A stretch of 64,000 nucleotides of DNA, taken from Marinomonas shanghaiensis (GTDB lineage Bacteria > Pseudomonadota > Gammaproteobacteria > Pseudomonadales > Marinomonadaceae). Below the pieces are notes generated by a model. The model ran no database searches, was not told the origin of the DNA, and saw only the letters and a program-made list of their open reading frames with translations. The DNA is taken from contig NZ_QGOK01000026.1 in assembly GCF_003259175.1 (NCBI RefSeq), positions 1 through 64,000 of the forward strand. Direction: 5' to 3'. This document shows, piece after piece, positions 17,518-27,038 of this stretch. A program made the position numbers and the translations under genes. Position 1 is the first letter of the stretch; every line of letters starts with the position of its first letter.

Positions 17518-18708
17518 TCAGTGCGAAATCAAACTTATGGTATCCAAGGCAATCATTAGTTCCTCGTTCGTAGGGATAATCCACACCTTAGTTGCGCTCG
17601 TGGCCGAGTTAATACTGGTTGTTCCACCACGAGGGGCGTTTTCATTTAATGTGGAGTCTATACGGATATTAAGAGCTTTCAAATGATCACAAATAACGTG
17701 GCGTAAATAAGAGGAATTTTCTCCGATTCCCCCCGTAAAGACCAAGTGATCAATACTTTCCAAAGTGGTTGCCATACTGGCTAAGTGTTTAGCTGTTCGC
17801 ACGGCAAACATATCTAAAGCCAGCTTCGCTCTTTGGTCTCCAGACGCCATCGCCTCTTCAAGCGTTCGACAGTCGTTAGATATTTCCGATACGCCGAGCA
17901 AACCACTTTTTTTATTCAATACATCAAGAGCGGCATCGGCTGAAATGTTTTCTGCTTGGCTGATAAAAGACAGCAGGCTAGGGTCTATGCTGCCTGACCG
18001 AGTGCCCATCATTAAGCCTTCTAAGGGGGTGATACCCATACTGGTGTCAACTGATAAACCTTTACTAATAGCACAAACACTGGCGCCATTGCCTAGGTGT
18101 GCTACGAGCACACCTTGCTGATCACTCCTTGCTACGAGTTGTGCCAAGCGTTGACTGATATAACGGTAGCTTGTGCCATGAAACCCGTATTTACGGAAAT
18201 GATGTTGTCGATAAAAGTGCATTGGGATAGGGTACAAATACTGTTCAGCGGCCAGAGTCTGATGGAAAGCGGTATCAAAAACGGCAACTTGAGGTAAACC
18301 TGGGAAAAGCTCGAAGGCAATCTCTATGCCTTTTATATGCGCTGGATTATGAAGAGGGGCAAATTGAGCGCATTCTTTTATGCCATTGAGTACATTACTA
18401 TCTATCAGGACGGATTGACTAAAGGTTTCTCCGCCATGCACAACGCGATGACCTATTCCGGCTAAGGCGCGAGCGATGGCTGGATGATCACTAAGCCAAT
18501 CTTTAATATGAGCGACCGCACTTTTATGGCTGCCATCTTCGAGTAGCATGCTCTTTTTTTCGCCTTCAAATTTAAAGGTAATACTGCTTTCTTCAGTTCC
18601 CAATCTATCCGCAATCCCTTCAACTAAGGTATCTTGTCCAGCATTAGAAAGAATGGCAAATTTCAGGGAAGAGCTGCCGCAGTTAATGACTAAAATACTA
18701 TCTTTCAT
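17518..18708 (-). CDS. ackA: Acetate kinase AckA
   Basis: Makes ATP and acetate from acetyl phosphate, and the reverse. 396 residues, standard length. Motifs of the acetokinase fold: VINCGSSSLKFAI at the N-terminus, FDTAFHQTL, HLGNGASVCAI and VFTGGIGENS near the C-terminus. Its start overlaps the nadC stop by 4 bases and pta follows, so nadC-ackA-pta is likely one transcript. Confidence 0.97.
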   Translation of the reverse strand: MKDSILVINCGSSSLKFAILSNAGQDTLVEGIADRLGTEESSITFKFEGEKKSMLLEDGSHKSAVAHIKDWLSDHPAIARALAGIGHRVVHGGETFSQSVLIDSNVLNGIKECAQFAPLHNPAHIKGIEIAFELFPGLPQVAVFDTAFHQTLAAEQYLYPIPMHFYRQHHFRKYGFHGTSYRYISQRLAQLVARSDQQGVLVAHLGNGASVCAISKGLSVDTSMGITPLEGLMMGTRSGSIDPSLLSFISQAENISADAALDVLNKKSGLLGVSEISNDCRTLEEAMASGDQRAKLALDMFAVRTAKHLASMATTLESIDHLVFTGGIGENSSYLRHVICDHLKALNIRIDSTLNENAPRGGTTSINSATSATKVWIIPTNEELMIALDTISLISH

Positions 18709-19559
18709 AATGATTCCTGAGATACGCGCATAGAAAGGTCTATGGCTTGAACATGCTTTGTTAGAGCGCCAATGGACACAAAATCAACACCGGTAGCGGC
18801 CACTTGCAGGAGGCGTTGTTGGTCCATGTTTCCTGATGCTTCAAACTTTACTTGTCCTCTGTAGTTTTTGACAGCAACCGTCATATCTTCGTATGAAAAG
18901 TTATCTAGCATAATAATGTCTGCACCCGCTGACACTGCCATGGCAACTTCTTCAAGGTTTTCGGTTTCGACTTCAATGGTTTTGCCCGGTGCTATTTTTT
19001 GCGCCATGGAAACCGCATTGGCGATAGAACCCGCGGCCATAATATGATTCTCTTTTATTAAAAATGCATCATATAATCCCATGCGGTGATTTTTACCTCC
19101 CCCGACGGTAACCGCATATTTTTGTGCTTCTCTCATGCCTGGCAATGTCTTGCGAGTATCAAGGATAGTCAGTTGTGTGCCCTTAACAATGTCGCAATAT
19201 TGACGAGTTACGCTGGCCGTATAAGACAGTGTTTGTAAAAAATTTAATGCCGTCCGTTCGCCTGTCAAAATGGTTCTTGCGTGGCCTTTTAGGGTTAGAA
19301 AAGGTTGGTTTGGTTTAATCAGATCGCCTTCTTTGTTATGCCAATCAAGGATCACCTTGTCACCTAACTGAAAAAAGACCTCATTTACCCAAGCTTGACC
19401 GCACAAAACGGCTTCTTCTCGGCTGATGACGGTTGCTATTATGTATTGATCATCTGGAATAAGTTGGGCTGTTATGTCACCTGTGCCCACATCTTCCTTT
19501 AATGCAAAAGCTACTTGCGATTGCATGTGTTCTACCAGTTGTGAAGTCGAAAGGGTCAT
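18705..19559 (-). CDS. nadC: Nicotinate-nucleotide pyrophosphorylase (quinolinate phosphoribosyltransferase) NadC
   Basis: Converts quinolinate and PRPP to nicotinate mononucleotide in de novo NAD synthesis. About 284 residues; signature segments DVGTGDITAQL, LNFLQTLSYTASVT, DTRKTLPGMR, VGGGKNHRMGLYDAFLIK and VETENLEE carry the Arg/His/Lys residues that bind quinolinate and PRPP. I chose ATG at 19559, six bases after AGGA; a GTG at 19580 is in frame but has no ribosome site. Overlaps ackA by 4 bases. Confidence 0.95.
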   Translation of the reverse strand: MTLSTSQLVEHMQSQVAFALKEDVGTGDITAQLIPDDQYIIATVISREEAVLCGQAWVNEVFFQLGDKVILDWHNKEGDLIKPNQPFLTLKGHARTILTGERTALNFLQTLSYTASVTRQYCDIVKGTQLTILDTRKTLPGMREAQKYAVTVGGGKNHRMGLYDAFLIKENHIMAAGSIANAVSMAQKIAPGKTIEVETENLEEVAMAVSAGADIIMLDNFSYEDMTVAVKNYRGQVKFEASGNMDQQRLLQVAATGVDFVSIGALTKHVQAIDLSMRVSQESL

Positions 19560-19580
19560 GTCTTGTCCTAAATAAGCCAC

Positions 19581-20260
19581 TCAAATAAAGCCATTATTGT
19601 AGCCTGATATCCTTGATGCGTCAGTGTTGTTTTTGATGTTCAGGGCGTTAGATTTCTTGATTTGTAACAAATTTTAACGGATAAAATGTTTTTAGCGTAT
19701 CGTCGGCTGGCGGGTATTCTGTATGGTCTTTATTTTTTGTCGTGGTGTCTTACGTAATAAAGGCTCAGGATATGCTTAAGTAAAGACATCGCTTTGAGGT
19801 GTATTATTCTTGTCTTTAAGTGATATCGAATAACGTTTTTCTCTGACTTTGACGAAATCTGTTGTTAGTCAACAGCGAAAAGAATTCGAGATTCACAGTA
19901 TTTATAGGCTTCATGATTTTTGTGAATTTTGGTGTGGTGTAGCGCTCTTTAGCACGATAACGTGGTCTTTTTGTCAGTTTTTAGATAGGATTCGGTCTGT
20001 AAAAAAGATTCAAAAGCCTTTCGGACGCCTCAATCTTTATGGAGGTGGCTAGGCGATCTCTTGAATAGGTGTTAATCTTACGCCCGAATTAGACTCTTTG
20101 TGCTTATGCAAAAGCTCGGTGCAAGGTAAAATTTTTGTAAAACACGGCCAATAAATGCTAGGTTGAAGCGGTGTTATACGTATGTACTGTACTAGTAGAT
20201 AAACAGTTTTGAATTTTTATGTGCATCTAGTAAGGCTATCTTGCATGTGAAAACTTAATG
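19581..20260 (+). other. Long non-coding stretch between divergent nadC and aceE
   Basis: No convincing gene. The region is AT-rich, with several possible sigma-70 elements for both directions that I cannot rank. A 67-residue ORF (19849-20052) lacks a ribosome site, starts mid-region and resembles no family. The promoter for aceE probably lies here, upstream of the structured leader at 20261-20498. Confidence 0.5.
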
Positions 20261-20498
20261 TTGGGTTTGATGAACCAAACCCAAAATGGAAGCGAACCGA
20301 CTAGATTTACTGGTGGTCGATGCAATGGAAATAATCTTAAAACAATAATAATTGCCATTGGAACGGATAAAAACGACGCTTTAAACGCAAAATAAATAGG
20401 GTGTCGTTTTATCCTAGGTCGGCTGGGGCTTACATATAAGCTCTGATGGTTCGTTTAAGTAGCCTCCAAGGCTTAAATACACATAATGTCCTTGGTGG
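20261..20498 (+). promoter_or_regulatory. Structured leader upstream of aceE
   Basis: Three hairpins precede the aceE start. First, TTGGGTTTG (20261-20269) pairs perfectly with CAAACCCAA (20276-20284). Second, GGATAAAAACGAC (20365-20377) pairs with GTCGTTTTATCC (20403-20414), one bulged A. Third, CCTCCAAGG (20463-20471) pairs with CCTTGGTGG (20490-20498), one U-U mismatch. None has a T-tract, so they are not simple terminators. An aceE leader RNA motif has been reported for Pseudomonas; whether this is related is unknown. The aceE ribosome site is GGGAG at about 20521-20525. Confidence 0.45.
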
Positions 20499-20536
20499 GT
20501 TAAGTATCTGTTCTAATAGCGGGAGTTATTAACACG

Positions 20537-23203
20537 ATGACTGAGCAGCATATTCTCGAAGACATCGATCCAATTGAAACCAAAGAGTGGGTCGATGCGC
20601 TTGAGTCTGTCCTTCGCGAAGAAGGTCCTGATCGCGCGCAATACATTTTAAATCGTTTGACAAATGAAGCTTCAAAAGCTGGTACGTCAATGCCGTCGTC
20701 TATTACGACGCCTTACCGAAACACAATTGCTCCTGAAAATCAGAAGCCATTGCCCGGTGATGTGTTCATGGAACGTCGTATTCGTTCTATTATTCGTTGG
20801 AACGCATTGGCTATGGTAATGAAGGCAAACCGTGTTGACTCAACACTTGGTGGCCACATTACGAGTTTTTCTTCAGCAGCAACGCTTTATGATATCGGCT
20901 TTAACCACTTTTTCCGTGGCACAAGCGAAAAACAAGAAGCGGATATGGTTTTTTTCCAAGGCCATATTTCACCTGGTATCTACGCACGCTCTTACATTGA
21001 AGGGCGCTTGACGGATGAGCAGCTTGATAACTTCCGCCGCGAAGTCGATGGCAAAGGTATTTCTTCTTACCCACACCCTTGGTTGATGCCTGACTACTGG
21101 CAGTTCCCAACAGTGTCTATGGGATTAGGGCCTCTTCAGGCAATTTACCAAGCACATGTTATGAAATACCAGCATAGCCGTGGTTTGATTGACCAAGGTG
21201 ATCGCAAGGTATGGGCATTCTTAGGTGATGGCGAGTGTGATGAGCCAGAATCATTAGGTGCTATTGCTCTCGCTGGGCGCGAAAAACTGGATAACCTAAT
21301 TTTTGTTATTAACTGTAACTTACAGCGCCTTGACGGTCCTGTTCGTGGCAATAGCAAAATTGTTCAAGAACTTGAAGGCGTATTCCGTGGCGCTGGTTGG
21401 AATGTCATCAAATGTTTGTGGGGCCGTCACTGGGACCCATTATTCGAAAAAGATGACAAGGGTTTGCTGATCAAACGTATGAATGAAGTATGCGATGGCG
21501 AGCTTCAGAACTACAAAGCTAATGGCGGCGCTTACACCCGCGAGCATTTCTTCGGTAAGTACCCAGAATTGCTTGAAATGGTTAAAGACATGACGGATGA
21601 AGAAATCATGAATCTTAACCGCGGTGGTCATGACCCTTATAAGGTTTATGCCGCTTACGCTGAGGCCACGTCTCATAAAGGCCAGCCGACTGTCATTCTT
21701 GCTCAAACCGTTAAAGGTTACGGCATGTTTAAAGCGGCTGAAGCGCAAAATACTGCGCACCAGACGAAAAAACTGGATGAAGAGTCATTGGCTCAATTCC
21801 GTGACAAGTTTGGTATTCCTATTAGTGACGAAGAGCTGAAAGATTTACCTTACTACCGTCCAGCGGAAGACAGTCCAGAAATGCAATATTTGCGTTCTCG
21901 TCGCAAAGAGTTGCATGGCGATTTCCCTGTACGTCGTCGTGATTGTGAAGCACTTGAAGTACCTTCTTTGGAGGCGTTTAAGTCTCAGATCGCAGGAACA
22001 AACGGTCGTGAAATATCGACTACTATGGCGTTTGTGCGTGCATTAAACGTCATGGTTAAAGATAAAAATATCGGTGAGCGCGTTGTACCGATTGTTGCGG
22101 ATGAAGCGCGTACTTTCGGTATGGAAGGTATGTTCCGTCAGCTGGGTATTTATACTTCTGAAGGTCAGCGCTACACGCCGCATGACCATACTCAGATCAT
22201 GTATTACAAAGAATCTGCAGACGGTCAAATTTTGCAAGAAGGCATTAACGAGCCAGGCGCATTTTCTGCGTGGTTGGCGTTAGCGACTTCTTACAGTAAC
22301 AGCAATCTTCCAATGATTCCTGTGTACATTTACTACTCAATGTTTGGTTTCCAACGTGTTGGTGACTTGGCTTGGGCGGCAGGTGATTCCCAGGCACGTG
22401 GTTTCTTGATTGGTGCAACAGCGGGTCGTACCACACTTAATGGTGAAGGTTTGCAGCATGAAGATGGTCATTCACATATTCTTGCTGGCACTATTCCTAA
22501 CTGTGTGTCATATGATCCAACTTATTCATACGAAGTCGCTGTTATCATGCAAGACGGTCTGCGCCGTATGTATAAAGAAAAAGAGAGCGTGTTCTATTAC
22601 TTAACCGTAATGAATGAGAACTACACACACGAAGATATGCCTGAAGGTGTTGAAGAAGGCATTATCAAGGGTATGTATAAGCTTAAATCTCATGCTAAGA
22701 AAGCCAACAAGAAACAAGTTCAATTACTTGGTTCTGGTGTCATTCTTCGTGAAGTGGAAGCGGCTGCAGAAATTCTCTTCAATGATTACGGTGTTAACTC
22801 TGATGTATGGAGTGTCACGTCTTTCAACGAACTACGCCGTGAAGGTTTAGATGTGAGTCGTTGGAATATGCTTCACCCAGAGTCTGAGCCTCGCGTATCT
22901 CATGTTGAATCATGCTTGAATGGCAACGGTCCAGTTATTGCTTCTACCGATCATATTAAATTGTTCGCAGATCAAATTCGACCATTCGTAAAAGGCACAT
23001 ACAATGTGCTTGGTACAGATGGTTTTGGCCGCAGTGATACTCGTGCTCAATTGCGTCACTTCTTTGAAGTGAACCGTTATTGGGTAGTGGTTTCTGCCTT
23101 GAATGCACTGGCGAAAGACGGTGTGATTGATGCATCTGTAGTTAGTGGAGCAATTGCTAAGTTTGGTTTAGATCCTGAGAAGCCAAACCCTGTCACTTGC
23201 TAA
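20537..23203 (+). CDS. aceE: Pyruvate dehydrogenase E1 component AceE (homodimeric type)
   Basis: Thiamine diphosphate-dependent decarboxylation of pyruvate and reductive acetylation of the E2 lipoyl group. 888 residues, matching the gammaproteobacterial homodimeric E1. Visible segments: FFQGHISPGIYARS, the ThDP motif GDGECDEPES to NLIFVINCNLQRLDGPVRGN, and VADEARTFGMEGMFRQLGIY in the transketolase-like domain. Followed 96 bases later by aceF; the E3 subunit (lpd) is not in this window. Expression may be influenced by the leader upstream. Confidence 0.97.
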   Translation: MTEQHILEDIDPIETKEWVDALESVLREEGPDRAQYILNRLTNEASKAGTSMPSSITTPYRNTIAPENQKPLPGDVFMERRIRSIIRWNALAMVMKANRVDSTLGGHITSFSSAATLYDIGFNHFFRGTSEKQEADMVFFQGHISPGIYARSYIEGRLTDEQLDNFRREVDGKGISSYPHPWLMPDYWQFPTVSMGLGPLQAIYQAHVMKYQHSRGLIDQGDRKVWAFLGDGECDEPESLGAIALAGREKLDNLIFVINCNLQRLDGPVRGNSKIVQELEGVFRGAGWNVIKCLWGRHWDPLFEKDDKGLLIKRMNEVCDGELQNYKANGGAYTREHFFGKYPELLEMVKDMTDEEIMNLNRGGHDPYKVYAAYAEATSHKGQPTVILAQTVKGYGMFKAAEAQNTAHQTKKLDEESLAQFRDKFGIPISDEELKDLPYYRPAEDSPEMQYLRSRRKELHGDFPVRRRDCEALEVPSLEAFKSQIAGTNGREISTTMAFVRALNVMVKDKNIGERVVPIVADEARTFGMEGMFRQLGIYTSEGQRYTPHDHTQIMYYKESADGQILQEGINEPGAFSAWLALATSYSNSNLPMIPVYIYYSMFGFQRVGDLAWAAGDSQARGFLIGATAGRTTLNGEGLQHEDGHSHILAGTIPNCVSYDPTYSYEVAVIMQDGLRRMYKEKESVFYYLTVMNENYTHEDMPEGVEEGIIKGMYKLKSHAKKANKKQVQLLGSGVILREVEAAAEILFNDYGVNSDVWSVTSFNELRREGLDVSRWNMLHPESEPRVSHVESCLNGNGPVIASTDHIKLFADQIRPFVKGTYNVLGTDGFGRSDTRAQLRHFFEVNRYWVVVSALNALAKDGVIDASVVSGAIAKFGLDPEKPNPVTC

Positions 23204-23299
23204 TTACCTGACAAGCTAGGTATCTGGCTTAGTGTATTTTTCTACCTAAGCCAGATAAGTTTTTAAGTTTGATGCGTCTATAAGACAAAGGAGATTTCT

Positions 23300-25222
23300 G
23301 TGAGTACTGAAATCATTCGAGTACCGGATATTGGTGGTGCGACTGATGTCGAGATTATCGAGATCAGTATTAAGGTTGGTGACATTATCGAAGTAGACCA
23401 ATCTATTATTGTTTTAGAAACAGATAAGGCTTCCATGGATGTTCCATCTTCTATGGCTGGTAAAGTAAAAAGCATTTCTGTGAAAGAAGGCGATAAGGTT
23501 TCTGAAGGCGATGAACTTCTTGTTATAGAGGTTGAAGGGGCAGAAACGACAGCGCCTGAGCCAAAAGCAGAAGCATCTGCGCAGGTAAAATCTGCTGATA
23601 AGGCGACAACGGCATCTTCTTCTGCTGAAGAGAAAGTGTCCGTGCCTGATATTGGTGGTGCAACGGATGTAGAAGTGATTGAAGTTTGTGTGTCTGAAGG
23701 CGATATGGTCGAAGAGGGTGACTCTTTAATCGTATTGGAAACGGATAAGGCTTCTATGGATATCCCTTCTCCGTTTACGGGTAAGATAGGCAAAATTGCG
23801 ATCAAAGTAGGTGATACTGTTTCTGAGGGTGCTGACATCCTTGTGATAACAACAGAATCATCCGCTCCTGTTGCGTCTGAAGAGAAATCGGAAGCACCAA
23901 AAGCGTCAGCTCCAGCCCCAGCTGCACCTGCTTCTGGTGGCGTTGAGTCTGTTAAAGTGCCTGATATTGGTGGTGCTGAAGGCGTTGAGGTTATCGAAGT
24001 TGCGGTAGCGGCTGGTGATAAGGTGAAAGAGGGCGACTCCATTATCGTTCTTGAAACTGACAAAGCGTCGATGGAAATACCAGCTCCGAAATCTGGAACA
24101 GTCAAGTCCGTTTCTATTAAGGTCGGTGACAAGGTTTCTGAAGGTGATCTAGTTCTTGAGCTTGAAGTAGAAGGCGGTTCTGCACCAGCTGCGCCAGTTG
24201 CTGAAAAAGCCGTTGAAAAAGCGACGCCAGCAGCGGCTGAAGAGCCTAAAGTAAGCTCAGCAAAAGCAGCGCCTGCAGCGGATCAATCTGCTGTATTATC
24301 TGAGCCTTCGAAAAAGGTTCATGCGGGTCCTGCTGTCCGTATGCTTGCTCGTGAGCTTGGTGTTGATCTATCTCTTGTTCGCCCTACAGGTCCTCGTGGT
24401 CGCATTATAAAAGAAGATTTGCATGCTTATGTGAAAGCGGCTGTTCAGAAGGCTGTATCGGCTCCTGCTGCTGTTGCAACAGGTTCTGGTCTTCCTACTG
24501 TGCCTGATCAAGACTTTAGCAAGTTCGGCGATGTCGAAATTGTTAAGATGAGCAAGATCCAGCGTCTAACGGCTCAGAACATGGTTCGCAATGCGCTTGT
24601 TGTGCCTCAAGTGACCCAGTTCGACAAAGCGGATATTTCTGATCTTGAAGAGTTCCGCAAAGGCTTGAAAGGCGAAATGGAAAAACAAGGTGTGAAATTG
24701 ACACCACTTCCATTCCTTATTAAAGCAGTGGCTCAGGCTATGGTGGCTAATCCTAGCTTCAATGTGTCGTTGATGGCTGATGGCGAAACGTATGTCCAGA
24801 AGCATTATGTACATATTGGTATTGCGGTCGATTCACCTGCTGGCTTAGTTGTGCCTGTTCTGCGTGATGCAGATAAAAAATCTGTTGTGCAGATTGCCAA
24901 AGAAGCAAGCGAGTTGATCAAAAAAGCGCTTGATAAGCAGCTTAAACCTGCAGATATGCAAGGTGGCTGTTTTACTATTTCTAGTTTGGGTGCAATCGGC
25001 GGTACTGGCTTTACGCCTATCGTTAACTGCCCTGAAGTGGGTATTCTTGGTGTCTCTAAAGCGGATATCGAGCCACGCTGGAATGGTAAAGAATTCGAGC
25101 CTCGTACCATGTTGCCATTGTGCTTGTCTTATGACCACAGAGCGGTTAACGGTGGTGATGCGGGTCGATTCATGACCTTCTTGAACTCATTACTGAGCGA
25201 TGTACGTCGTCTGTCTCTTTAA
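23300..25222 (+). CDS. aceF: Pyruvate dehydrogenase E2, dihydrolipoamide acetyltransferase AceF
   Basis: Core of the pyruvate dehydrogenase complex, transferring acetyl groups to CoA. 640 residues. Three tandem lipoyl domains at about 1-80, 110-190 and 215-295, each with the lipoyl-lysine motif LETDKAS, are joined by Ala/Pro/Glu-rich linkers. A peripheral subunit-binding domain (AGPAVRMLARELGVDLSLV) and a catalytic domain follow, with active-site His in SYDHRAVNGGDAG. GTG start with AAGGAG seven bases before. Three lipoyl domains match E. coli. Followed by a strong terminator. Confidence 0.97.
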   Translation: MSTEIIRVPDIGGATDVEIIEISIKVGDIIEVDQSIIVLETDKASMDVPSSMAGKVKSISVKEGDKVSEGDELLVIEVEGAETTAPEPKAEASAQVKSADKATTASSSAEEKVSVPDIGGATDVEVIEVCVSEGDMVEEGDSLIVLETDKASMDIPSPFTGKIGKIAIKVGDTVSEGADILVITTESSAPVASEEKSEAPKASAPAPAAPASGGVESVKVPDIGGAEGVEVIEVAVAAGDKVKEGDSIIVLETDKASMEIPAPKSGTVKSVSIKVGDKVSEGDLVLELEVEGGSAPAAPVAEKAVEKATPAAAEEPKVSSAKAAPAADQSAVLSEPSKKVHAGPAVRMLARELGVDLSLVRPTGPRGRIIKEDLHAYVKAAVQKAVSAPAAVATGSGLPTVPDQDFSKFGDVEIVKMSKIQRLTAQNMVRNALVVPQVTQFDKADISDLEEFRKGLKGEMEKQGVKLTPLPFLIKAVAQAMVANPSFNVSLMADGETYVQKHYVHIGIAVDSPAGLVVPVLRDADKKSVVQIAKEASELIKKALDKQLKPADMQGGCFTISSLGAIGGTGFTPIVNCPEVGILGVSKADIEPRWNGKEFEPRTMLPLCLSYDHRAVNGGDAGRFMTFLNSLLSDVRRLSL

Positions 25223-25311
25223 ATGAGACAGTTTGGTCTGTACTAAGACAGGAAATCACCATCAGGAAGAGCGTCTCTCTGCTTACTGCTGGTGGTTACC
25301 TTCTAGTAAAC

Positions 25312-25352
25312 AAAAAAAACTCATTACTATTAATTTAGTAATGAGGTTTTTT
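25312..25352 (+). terminator. Bidirectional terminator after aceF
   Basis: CTCATTACTA (25320-25329) pairs perfectly with TAGTAATGAG (25336-25345) around TTAATT, preceded by an A-run and followed by GTTTTTT. Works on both strands in form; it ends the aceEF transcript. The rest of 25223-25596 holds no gene. Confidence 0.9.
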
Positions 25353-25596
25353 CGTTTTCATTGTCTTAGAGGCAATTATGCACAGGATCAGGCTAACGCC
25401 GTTTTAGTGTTTTAGATAAATGGTCGGAAAAGTTACAGCGATCAAAAATAAATTGATATCTTTTATCTTGAGTAATTGACCTAGGCAACATAGCGATAGG
25501 TCAATTGGTATCAGAGTTGAGTTATAAGCACTTGAACGATAGGTAAGAAATACAAGGATTGCGTTTGCCTATAACCTTTTACTTCCAAGTCAGTAA

Positions 25597-25968
25597 TCAA
25601 CCTTGGCTTACGAATTTCATTGAGATGGAGTTGACGCAGTGGCGAATGTTATTCTCTGTCAATCTTTCTCCTTCAAACACATGGCCTAGATGGCCGTCAC
25701 AATTGGCGCAGACGATTTCAATACGACGGCCATCTGCGTCTGGCACACGTTTAACTGCATTGGGAATTTCGTCGTCGAAGCTAGGCCAACCACAGTGAGA
25801 AAGAAACTTGTGTTCAGACGTATAAAGTGGTGCATCACATTGACGACAAAGATATAGTCCGCCTTCCATTGTGTCGGTGTATTCGCCTGTAAATGGCCGT
25901 TCTGTGCCTTTATCAAGGATGACTCTTGCTTCTTCTGGCGTCAGTTTGTTGTAGGTTTTGTTCATCAT
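25597..25968 (-). CDS. msrB: Peptide-methionine (R)-S-oxide reductase MsrB
   Basis: Reduces R-methionine sulfoxide in proteins. 123 residues, the compact zinc form. Zinc is held by the CxxC pairs in [10 protein letters not shown] and [21 protein letters not shown] and the catalytic Cys in [11 protein letters not shown] are present. Stands alone, convergent with aceF, with its own promoter region to the right. Confidence 0.95.
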   Translation of the reverse strand: MMNKTYNKLTPEEARVILDKGTERPFTGEYTDTMEGGLYLCRQCDAPLYTSEHKFLSHCGWPSFDDEIPNAVKRVPDADGRRIEIVCANCDGHLGHVFEGERLTENNIRHCVNSISMKFVSQG

Positions 25969-26389
25969 AACATCACTCTCTTGCCGCTCACTAAAAGGGA
26001 CTTGGTTTGCGTAAATTATGGCATGTCATATCTCAGTAGACTAAGACAATAATATGCACGATGAGTTCGAGTCTTTTCGTATGGGCAGTATAGAGAGAAT
26101 ATTGGACTTGTGAAACAGGGTGTTAGCACTTGATCTTAGTGTCTAAAACGGGCCGTTTGATGGGGGCAGAGAATGTTTTTGCTATAGGGTTATAATGTAA
26201 ATTTAGCAAATAGCCACTATAGATGGTAAGAATATATAATCTATTTTATTTGCTTTTACCAAATCGGATATTCCCTGCTAAGCTTAACGTTCCTGTTTGA
26301 TTGGCCTGAAAATGGAGGGCTGTCTGATGTATCTACACACTACACAAACTATAACACTACCAAGTACTTTCTTTATTTCGGAGTCAGTC
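25969..26389 (+). other. Non-coding stretch between divergent msrB and the acidic small gene
   Basis: No gene or recognised RNA is evident in these 421 bases. It is AT-rich, especially after 26200, and should contain the two divergent promoters. An upstream extension of the acidic ORF to 26297 is open in frame but its start lacks a good ribosome site. Confidence 0.5.
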
Positions 26390-26527
26390 ATGGCTAGCCA
26401 TTATTCTCTAAGTGATGAATATGATGAGAATGATGATTTCTATGATGAAGCAGACGACGATGAGTCATATTATGGCGATTCAGATGACAGTGATGATGAC
26501 TTCTGGGATGACTCAAACGACGATTAA
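26390..26527 (+). CDS. Very acidic 45-residue protein (hypothetical)
   Basis: Of 45 residues, 22 are Asp or Glu, with one His and no Lys or Arg; the rest is mainly Ser, Tyr and Asn. ATG at 26390 follows CGGAG by six bases and a strong terminator follows 16 bases after the stop, so it is a self-contained gene. In frame the ORF could extend upstream to 26297 but without acidic character. No family recognised. The charge pattern would suit metal (Ca2+) binding or mimicry of nucleic acid; both are guesses. Confidence 0.6.
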   Translation: MASHYSLSDEYDENDDFYDEADDDESYYGDSDDSDDDFWDDSNDD

Positions 26528-26542
26528 TCGCAGCCAATGATC

Positions 26543-26579
26543 AAAAAAGGGAAGTTGAACTTATCGACTTCCCTTTTTT
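26543..26579 (+). terminator. Terminator after the acidic small gene
   Basis: GGGAAGTTGA (26549-26558) pairs with TCGACTTCCC (26564-26573), one G-U pair, with six A before and six T after. Also positioned to end the convergent GFA gene transcript. Confidence 0.9.
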
Positions 26580-26595
26580 ATTACAAGCGTACAAA

Positions 26596-26997
26596 TTACA
26601 GAGAAGGGCGTTCTTGATATTGTGGGATGTCATCACAAATCTCATACCATTCCGCTTTAGAGCCGACAAAGATGTGTGATGAGGGCTTGCTCTCTATTTT
26701 TGTATCTAAGGTGCCGATACGAAGACGAAGTAGTTCTGGCATATTGGGGCGTCGGCTATAAAGTGGTGACGCACATAGCTTGCAAAAAACACGAAAAACA
26801 CCAGGAGTCGATTCGTATTCAGCCAGAAGCTCTTTGCCTTTTAAAATCGTGAAGGCAGTGGTTGGAATAGCCGCATTGGCGGCAAACGCTGAGCCGTTGG
26901 CTTTACGACATTTTTGACAATGACACTGCATGATGTCGCCCAATTCGCCTTTTATTTCGTATTGCACGCCATTGCATAAACAGCTTCCAGATAACAT
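26596..26997 (-). CDS. GFA family protein (Mss4-like fold)
   Basis: 133 residues of the glutathione-dependent formaldehyde-activating enzyme-like family. Zinc ligands are in GSCLCNG at the N-terminus, QCHCQKCRKANGS at about 24-36 and FCKLCASPLYS at about 71-81. Most members have unproven function and do not act on formaldehyde, so only the fold and zinc binding are claimed. Monocistronic, convergent with the acidic protein gene. Confidence 0.88.
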   Translation of the reverse strand: MLSGSCLCNGVQYEIKGELGDIMQCHCQKCRKANGSAFAANAAIPTTAFTILKGKELLAEYESTPGVFRVFCKLCASPLYSRRPNMPELLRLRIGTLDTKIESKPSSHIFVGSKAEWYEICDDIPQYQERPSL

Positions 26998-27038
26998 GGT
27001 TTTCTCCTTGGTTGAGGGATGCTTTCCCCGTTTTCTAA

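Noticed and set aside
19849..20052. 67-residue ORF in the nadC-aceE gap
   Set aside because: No ribosome site, composition like random AT-rich DNA, no family resemblance.
23278..24132. Long antisense ORF (284 codons) opposite the aceF lipoyl domains
   Set aside because: It is a by-product of the biased codon use and internal repeats of the aceF Ala/Glu/Val-rich region; the encoded Ser/Thr/Pro-rich product has no signals of its own.
23310..24180. Three-fold DNA repeat within aceF
   Set aside because: Explained by three homologous lipoyl domains, normal for E2 of gammaproteobacteria.
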